Assembly (NCBI GenBank): GCA_016192065.1
Contig: JACPUX010000072.1
Span: 300,335 to 364,334 of the forward strand
Length of the DNA: 64,000 nucleotides
Source of the DNA: Betaproteobacteria bacterium
GTDB lineage: Bacteria > Pseudomonadota > Gammaproteobacteria > Burkholderiales > Casimicrobiaceae
Reading direction: 5' to 3'
The notes beneath the pieces were generated by a model, which did not search any database, was not told the DNA's origin, and saw only the letters and a program-made list of their open reading frames with translations. Of this stretch, positions 58,771 to 64,000 are shown piece by piece. The stretch's first letter is position 1. Every line of letters begins with the position of its first letter. The position numbers and the translations under genes are program-made.

Positions 58771-61425
58771 GTGTTCACTGATCGACTGATAGCCATCGAT
58801 GCCTTCATGGTGTCCATCTCCCCGGCCCGAACCGCGGGCGGTTCACTGGCTGGAGCGCAGCGCGTCGCACCGCCGAGGCGTGTTTTCTCGTTGACGCGCT
58901 GGGGGGTCTGGTGCCTCACCGCCTTGGCTGCGCTGGCCGGCGCCGCGCAGGCCCAGAATACCGATTACGTCTACGATGCCCAAGGCCGCCTGAGCACCGT
59001 GCTGTCGCCCGCCGCCGGTGCCTTGCGCTACCAGTACGACGCCGCTGGTAATGTGATCACCGCGACCCGAAACGCCCCCACCGATTTGCTACTCATCGAT
59101 TTCAGCCCCCGGGCGGGATTTGCCGGCACCACGGTCACGCTGCGTGGCAGTGGCTTCCTCTCGACGCCCTCGGCCAACACCGTGCAGTTTGCCGGGACTC
59201 CGGCCGCGGTGACTTCCGCCTCGCCCACCCGCCTGACCGTTGCCCTGCCAGCGGGTGCCACGAGCGGGCCCATCAGTGTCGGCAATGCTCATGGTCTGGC
59301 AGTTTCCGCCCTGCCCTTCGAAGTCTATACACCGCTCGCCATCACCGGCTTTGCGCCGCAAATCGGCGCCCCGGGCAGCAGCGTCACGATCACCGGGCAG
59401 AGCTTCGACGCCGTGGCCGCGAACAACCAGTTGCGCTTCCACCTCACCCCGGCCACGGTCAGCACGGCCAGCGGGACGAGTCTCAGCACCACCGTTCCTT
59501 CCGGGGCGACCTCCGGCCGGCTGCGCCTCACGACGCGGGGCGAAACCGTCACCAGTGAAGCCGATTTCTTCATTCCGCCGAGCCCCCACCTGGCGAGCGA
59601 CATCGGCGCCACCGCCCGGCTGATGATCGATGGCCCGGCAGCCACGGTCAGTCTCGCGCCAGGCAAGAAAGCCCTGCTCGCCTTCGACGGCGCCGGCGGT
59701 CAGAACATCGGCTTGGGCAGCACTACGCTCTCCGGTAACCTCAGCTTCACCGTTTACCAACCCAACGGCGCGAGCCTCTACACCACCTACGCCAACCAAG
59801 CCTTCAGCGCCGACTTTCCGGTCCTCCCCGCCACCGGCACCTATACCCTGCTGGTGCAACCCGCGGGGTCGTCATCGAGCAGCGTGACCCTGGCACTGTC
59901 CAACGATCTCACCGGCACCCTGCCGGTCGATGGCAGCAGCCAGATGTTCAGCACCACACGCGCCGGGCAAAACGGCCGCTACACCTTCGCGGGCAGCGCC
60001 GGTCAAATCGTGGGCATCGAAATCGGCGCGGTGAGTTTTGCCAACGTCACGGTCGAGCTGCGCCAACCCAGCGGCGCCACCCTGGTCACCAAGACCGTTA
60101 ACAGCTCAGGTGGCAGCATCGCCCCGCGCGCCTTGCCGGTGACCGGCACCTACACCGTCTTCGTCAACCCCTCGGCAGCCAGCACGGGCAGCCTCACGCT
60201 CAAGGCGGGCGCCGCGGATCTGGTCATCAGTAACATCTCGGTCGGGTCCGTCACGCTCAATGCCAACGGTTCCTTCAAGGTTCCCGTAGCCTACACCGTG
60301 ACCAACACCGGAAACATCGCCGCGCCGGCCTATTGGTACGACCAGGCCTACCTCTCCCCCGACGCCACCCTGCACGATGGCGACGCCGCGCTCACTGGCG
60401 CCAGCTATCGAAGTGTCGCGCTGGCGGTCGGCGCGAGCTACACTCAGAGCGTCAACTTCACCACCTCGAATACCACCGCGCCGGGCGCCTACACCCTGTT
60501 CCTCAAGACCGATGGCCGCGGACCGAATGTCGGAGGCACAGCCACCGACTCCGGTTTCCTGACCGAACCCAACGAAGCCGACAATCTGGTCGCACTGCCG
60601 CTGACCCTGCCCAATCGGCCCGACCTCGTCTTGAGCAACCCGAGCCTGGGCACCATCGCGGTGAGCGCGGCCGGCGCCTACAGTCTGCCCCTGAGCTTCA
60701 CCGTCACCAACGCCGGCGAATCGGCAGCACCCCCTGCTTGGTACGACGCCGCCTATCTTTCGAGCAACGGAGTGCTCGACAACACCAGCCTCAATCTCGC
60801 CGGCTACAACTATCAATCGGCCGCGCTGGCCCCTGGAGCCAGCTACACGGTCACACGAACCTTCGGCACCCCGACCACCACCAGCCCCGGCGCCTACACC
60901 GTGTACCTCAAGGCCGACGGCCATGGCGCATATATCGGCGGCACCAACACCGATGCCGGCGCGATCGCCGAAGCCAATGAAAGCAACAACACGCAGGCGC
61001 TGGCCATCAACCTGCCGGCGCGCCCCGACCTCGTGCTGAGCGACTTTGCCGTAGGCAGCATCACCAAAAACGCCAATGGGTCCTACACCATTGCCGCGAG
61101 TTTCCGGGTGAGCAACCAGGGCGGCATCGCCGCGCCGCCCGCGTGGTACGACGCGGCCTACCTCTGCGGCAATGGCCTGCTCGACAGCGCCAGCGTCAAC
61201 CTCGCGGGCTACAACTACAACGCCGCGGCCCTTCCCGCGGGGGCGAGCTACACCGTGAACCGCAGCTTCACCACACCCACCACCACACCCGCGGGCAACT
61301 ACACGCTGTTCGTGAAGGCCGATGGCCACGGAGCGCAAATCGGCGGCAGCAACACCGACAACGGCAGCATCGCCGAAGGCAACGAAACCAACAACGCCTT
61401 GGGCGTAACGATCACTCTGCCGTAA
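58771..61425 (+). CDS. Secreted multi-domain protein: YD segment, two TIG/IPT, two PPC-like, three CARDB domains
   Basis: An 884-residue protein from GTG 58771, with GGGAGGA six bases upstream. A long N-terminus leads into a signal peptide (WCLTALAALAGAAQA, to about residue 61). Residues 65-100 hold two RHS/YD repeats (YVYDAQGRLSTVL, YQYDAAGNVITATR). TIG/IPT-like Ig domains follow (about 105-187 and 190-270; LLLIDFSPRAGFAGTTVTLR, ITGFAPQIGAPGSSVTITG), then two PPC-like beta domains (about 280-480; ATGTYTLLVQPAG, VTGTYTVFVNPSA) and three CARDB domains (about 485-610, 617-745, 752-880), each starting like DLVLSNPSLGTI and ending in a NEADNLVALP-type stretch. All are extracellular adhesion or scaffold modules. 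It is 20 bp upstream of the RHS gene and probably co-transcribed. I know of no named homologue. Confidence 0.8.
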   Translation: MFTDRLIAIDAFMVSISPARTAGGSLAGAQRVAPPRRVFSLTRWGVWCLTALAALAGAAQAQNTDYVYDAQGRLSTVLSPAAGALRYQYDAAGNVITATRNAPTDLLLIDFSPRAGFAGTTVTLRGSGFLSTPSANTVQFAGTPAAVTSASPTRLTVALPAGATSGPISVGNAHGLAVSALPFEVYTPLAITGFAPQIGAPGSSVTITGQSFDAVAANNQLRFHLTPATVSTASGTSLSTTVPSGATSGRLRLTTRGETVTSEADFFIPPSPHLASDIGATARLMIDGPAATVSLAPGKKALLAFDGAGGQNIGLGSTTLSGNLSFTVYQPNGASLYTTYANQAFSADFPVLPATGTYTLLVQPAGSSSSSVTLALSNDLTGTLPVDGSSQMFSTTRAGQNGRYTFAGSAGQIVGIEIGAVSFANVTVELRQPSGATLVTKTVNSSGGSIAPRALPVTGTYTVFVNPSAASTGSLTLKAGAADLVISNISVGSVTLNANGSFKVPVAYTVTNTGNIAAPAYWYDQAYLSPDATLHDGDAALTGASYRSVALAVGASYTQSVNFTTSNTTAPGAYTLFLKTDGRGPNVGGTATDSGFLTEPNEADNLVALPLTLPNRPDLVLSNPSLGTIAVSAAGAYSLPLSFTVTNAGESAAPPAWYDAAYLSSNGVLDNTSLNLAGYNYQSAALAPGASYTVTRTFGTPTTTSPGAYTVYLKADGHGAYIGGTNTDAGAIAEANESNNTQALAINLPARPDLVLSDFAVGSITKNANGSYTIAASFRVSNQGGIAAPPAWYDAAYLCGNGLLDSASVNLAGYNYNAAALPAGASYTVNRSFTTPTTTPAGNYTLFVKADGHGAQIGGSNTDNGSIAEGNETNNALGVTITLP

Positions 61426-61445
61426 GGCCGGAGAAGGGAGACGAG

Positions 61446-64000
61446 ATGAAAATTCGCTTGCTGCTGTGCCTGATGCTCTGCCTGGGGCAGAGTGTTGCCT
61501 GGGCGACTCGGACGCGTGTGCCTCCTTTTCACCAGGAATCTTGGCTCATAGAGGAGTGGTACCGCGATTACGAAGCCGCGCGTGCTGATTGTGATGCCTT
61601 TGCGGCCAACTTGGGCTATCCGGGGCAATGCGCGGGTTTTGGTGGTGGGTTAATACACGGCGTTCCAGTGGGTGTCGTTTGGGGGGGGAACTTTTGCCAC
61701 TACGGCCCCAATTGGTGGGAATGCCAGCAACCCCATATCTGGGAACTGGGCCGCTTCTACTACGACTACCCCTTCGAAAAAAACGTCGGCCCCGACTGCC
61801 CCGGCCCCTGCACGCCCAATCCCATCAACATCGGCAACGGCAACAAACATCTGCGCGAGGTGGACTTTCGCGGTGGCGGTGCCCCGCCCCTGGAGTTCTC
61901 CCGCACCTACAATTCCCTGGCCTGGACCGAAGATGGCAGCCTGGGCGCCAAATGGCTCAGCAATTACGCGCGCTGGCTCGACCCGCTCCACCTGGGCACG
62001 CGCCTGCGGGTGCGCGCCTTTCGACCCACCGGCAAGAGCTTCGGCTTTCAGTTCCTGAACGGCACCTATGTCGCCGATGCCGACGTCAATGACCGCCTGA
62101 CCCACACGACTGCGGGCGATGGCACCATCACCGCCTGGCAATACCGGGTTGCCTCCGACGACTCCCTGGAAACCTACCGCCCCGACGGCAAACTCGCTTC
62201 CATTGCCGCGCGCAATGGGCTGATGCAGGTACTCCAGTACGGCATCCTGCCCACTCCCGACGGTCCCACCGCCCAGGCGGAACTTCTGGTCCGCGTAACC
62301 GACAGCTTCGGGCGCGAACTGAGCTTCGCCTACGACACCGCCGGCCGTCTGGCCGCCCTCACCGACAGCCTCGGCCACCATTATGGCTATGGCTACGATG
62401 CTCAAGGCGACCTCGTCAGCGTCTCCTATCCCGACGGGGGCACGCGGCAATATCTTTACAACGAGGCCGACTATACCTCGGGTGCCAATCTTCCCCACGC
62501 ACTCACCGGCGTCATCGATGAAAACGGCAGCCGTTTCGCCACTTATCGCTATGACAGCGACGGGCGCGCGGTGTCTTCGGAACTGGCCGGCGGTGTCGCG
62601 CGCTACGCCTTGAGTTACCCCGACCCGGTGCGCAGCTCGGTGGTCACCGACCCCCTGGGCACCCAACGCACTTACCAATTCCAAAACATCCTCGGGCGCC
62701 TGAGCAACACCAGCGTCGCCCAGCCGGCGGGCGCCGGTTCGCCCGCCGCCACGCAAACCACGAGCTTCGACGCCCACGGCAACATCAGCGCCCGCACGGA
62801 TTTCAAGGGCACCAGCACCACTTACCAGCACGATCCGGTCCGCAACCTCGAAACCTCGCGCACCGAAGCCGCGGGCACCCCCGCGGCCCGCAGCACCAGT
62901 ACCCAGTGGCACGCCCTCTACCGTCTGCCCACTCGCATCAGCGAACCCGTGAGCGGCGGCAGCCGGGTCACCGAGTTCAGCTACGATGCCAGCGGCAATC
63001 TGCTCACCAAAACCATCACCGCCCCCAACGGCCTCGGCGGGAGCGAAACGCGCACCTGGCACACCACCTACAACGGCTTCGGTCAAGTCCTCAGCGTGGA
63101 TGGTCCGCGCGGCGACGTCGCCGACCTCGCGAGCTACACCTACTACGCCAGCACCGACCCCTCGGGCAACTACCGACTTGGCGATCTGGCCACCAGCAGC
63201 AACGCCCTGGGGCAGACCACCGTCTACCAAGCCTATGATGCCGCCGGCCGCCTGCTCAAAACCATCGACCCCAACGGCCTGGAAACCCGCCTCACCTATA
63301 CCCCGCGCGGCTGGCTCGCCTCCCGCGCCGTCGGCACGGCGGCCGAAGGTTTCGCCACCACCAGCTACACCTACGATGCCGCCGGCCAACTGCTCACCGT
63401 CACCCTGCCCGAAGGCTCCACGCTGCACTATCAGTACGACCCCGCCCATCGCCTCACCGAAGTGCGCGATGGCACCGGCAATCGCTTGCGCTACACGCTC
63501 GACGCGCTGGGCAACCGCATCAAGGAAGAAGCCTTCGATCCCCAGGGCGCTCTGGCGCGCACCCGTTCCCGCGCTTTCGACGCCCTCGCCCGCCTGGCCC
63601 AGGAATGGGGCGCTTCGACCGCCGCCCGCACGGTCTACGGCTACGATGCCAACGGCAATCTCACCTCCTCCACCGACCCCTTGGGCCACCTCACCACCCG
63701 CCAATACGACGCCTTCAACCGCCTGATCGGCCTGACCGATCCCCTGGCTGGCCAGGTGCTCTACCAATACAGCCCCGACCACCAGCTCACCGCACTCACC
63801 GATCCGCTCGCCCGCAGCACCACCTTTGCGCACAACGGCTTTGGCGAGGTGCTGGCGGAGGACAGCCCGGACCGCGGCGCGACGCAGTATCGCTATCTTG
63901 CCGGCCAGCTCCTCAGCAAGACCGATGCCCGTGGCGAGGTCGTGCAGTTCCAGTACGATGCCTTGAACCGGCTCAGCCGTTCCACGTTTTCTGACCAGAC
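61446..64000 (+). CDS. RHS/YD-repeat protein with Sec signal peptide (3' end outside window)
   Basis: One frame runs without a stop from ATG 61446, after GAAGGGAGA, to the right edge: 851 codons. The N-terminus MKIRLLLCLMLCLGQSVAWA is a signal peptide. A cysteine/tryptophan-rich segment (about 25-120; NFCHYGPNWWECQQP, GPDCPGPCTPNP) precedes a DUF6531-like entry (NPINIGNGNKHLREVDF, LEFSRTYNSL). From about residue 250 there are many YD repeats of the type YGYDAQGDLVSVSYPDGGTR, FSYDASGNLLTKTI, YTYDAAGQLLTVTLPEGSTL and YGYDANGNLTSSTDPLGHL. RHS repeats form a shell that often encloses a C-terminal toxin; the tip domain, any toxin and any immunity gene lie beyond the window. Confidence 0.85.
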   Translation, partial: MKIRLLLCLMLCLGQSVAWATRTRVPPFHQESWLIEEWYRDYEAARADCDAFAANLGYPGQCAGFGGGLIHGVPVGVVWGGNFCHYGPNWWECQQPHIWELGRFYYDYPFEKNVGPDCPGPCTPNPINIGNGNKHLREVDFRGGGAPPLEFSRTYNSLAWTEDGSLGAKWLSNYARWLDPLHLGTRLRVRAFRPTGKSFGFQFLNGTYVADADVNDRLTHTTAGDGTITAWQYRVASDDSLETYRPDGKLASIAARNGLMQVLQYGILPTPDGPTAQAELLVRVTDSFGRELSFAYDTAGRLAALTDSLGHHYGYGYDAQGDLVSVSYPDGGTRQYLYNEADYTSGANLPHALTGVIDENGSRFATYRYDSDGRAVSSELAGGVARYALSYPDPVRSSVVTDPLGTQRTYQFQNILGRLSNTSVAQPAGAGSPAATQTTSFDAHGNISARTDFKGTSTTYQHDPVRNLETSRTEAAGTPAARSTSTQWHALYRLPTRISEPVSGGSRVTEFSYDASGNLLTKTITAPNGLGGSETRTWHTTYNGFGQVLSVDGPRGDVADLASYTYYASTDPSGNYRLGDLATSSNALGQTTVYQAYDAAGRLLKTIDPNGLETRLTYTPRGWLASRAVGTAAEGFATTSYTYDAAGQLLTVTLPEGSTLHYQYDPAHRLTEVRDGTGNRLRYTLDALGNRIKEEAFDPQGALARTRSRAFDALARLAQEWGASTAARTVYGYDANGNLTSSTDPLGHLTTRQYDAFNRLIGLTDPLAGQVLYQYSPDHQLTALTDPLARSTTFAHNGFGEVLAEDSPDRGATQYRYLAGQLLSKTDARGEVVQFQYDALNRLSRSTFSDQ

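Noticed and set aside
60106..61338. 410-codon minus-strand open frame
   Set aside because: Antisense to the CARDB repeats; no ribosome-binding site or domain.
61650..63833. 727-codon minus-strand open frame, Gly/Val/Ala-rich
   Set aside because: Antisense to the YD repeats of the RHS gene; its apparent repeats mirror the YD repeats.

Overview
This is a 64 kb, GC-rich chromosomal segment from a Gram-negative proteobacterium, most likely a betaproteobacterium. The reasons are the run rpsB-tsf-pyrH-frr-uppS-cdsA-dxr-rseP-bamA-skp-lpxD-fabZ-lpxA-lpxB-rnhB with dxr after cdsA, the surE-pcm-nlpD block, an alaC-hom-thrC amino-acid block, and a DUF1631 protein. No rRNA, tRNA, CRISPR array, prophage or complete insertion sequence was recognised. 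Most of the window is core genome. Accessory or unusual content is concentrated at the left end (alpha-2-macroglobulin, CoA-transferase, tandem repeats, membrane caspase/legumain-like protease) and at the right end (a secreted CARDB/TIG protein followed by an RHS/YD-repeat protein).

Layout. 1-10.1 kb, minus strand: a partial secreted alpha-2-macroglobulin, a CaiB/BaiF CoA-transferase preceded by three 81-bp tandem repeats, a membrane-anchored peptidase C13 homologue, then thrC, hom, a GNAT acetyltransferase and an alaC-type aminotransferase whose 3' end is duplicated just downstream. 10.2-13.4 kb: a small Mth938-like protein (plus strand), a two-gene ABC exporter and a histone-deacetylase-like hydrolase (minus strand). 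13.8-17.7 kb, plus strand: overlapping MoxR ATPase, DUF58 and TgpA transglutaminase genes. 17.9-20.4 kb, minus strand: nlpD, pcm, surE. 20.6-24.5 kb: pgi and pyrD (plus) around mltB (minus). 24.5-34.2 kb, minus strand: DUF1631 protein, hrpA, pntB, pntA. 34.5-39.0 kb, plus strand: a PIN-PhoH ATPase with an altered Walker B motif, a TPR protein with a degenerate GGDEF domain, a small exported protein, ttcA. Then gst (minus) and a methyltransferase (plus).

40.6-54.9 kb is one long minus-strand superoperon joining translation (rpsB, tsf, frr), nucleotide supply (pyrH), isoprenoid/undecaprenyl carrier synthesis (dxr, uppS), phospholipid synthesis (cdsA), envelope stress proteolysis (rseP), outer-membrane assembly (bamA, skp) and lipid A synthesis (lpxD, fabZ, lpxA, lpxB), ending in rnhB. 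It has a clear extended -10 promoter and a roughly 190-nt leader before rpsB. Divergent from it is ygfZ, followed by the convergent Lol genes lolC-lolD behind a small Dabb-domain gene.

58.6-64 kb, plus strand: a putative promoter, an 884-residue secreted protein (short YD-repeat segment, two TIG/IPT-like domains, two PPC-like domains, three CARDB domains), and a Sec-signal-bearing RHS/YD-repeat protein that runs off the right edge. The latter pair is the most likely place for something not yet described; the C-terminal region that would define its function lies outside the window.
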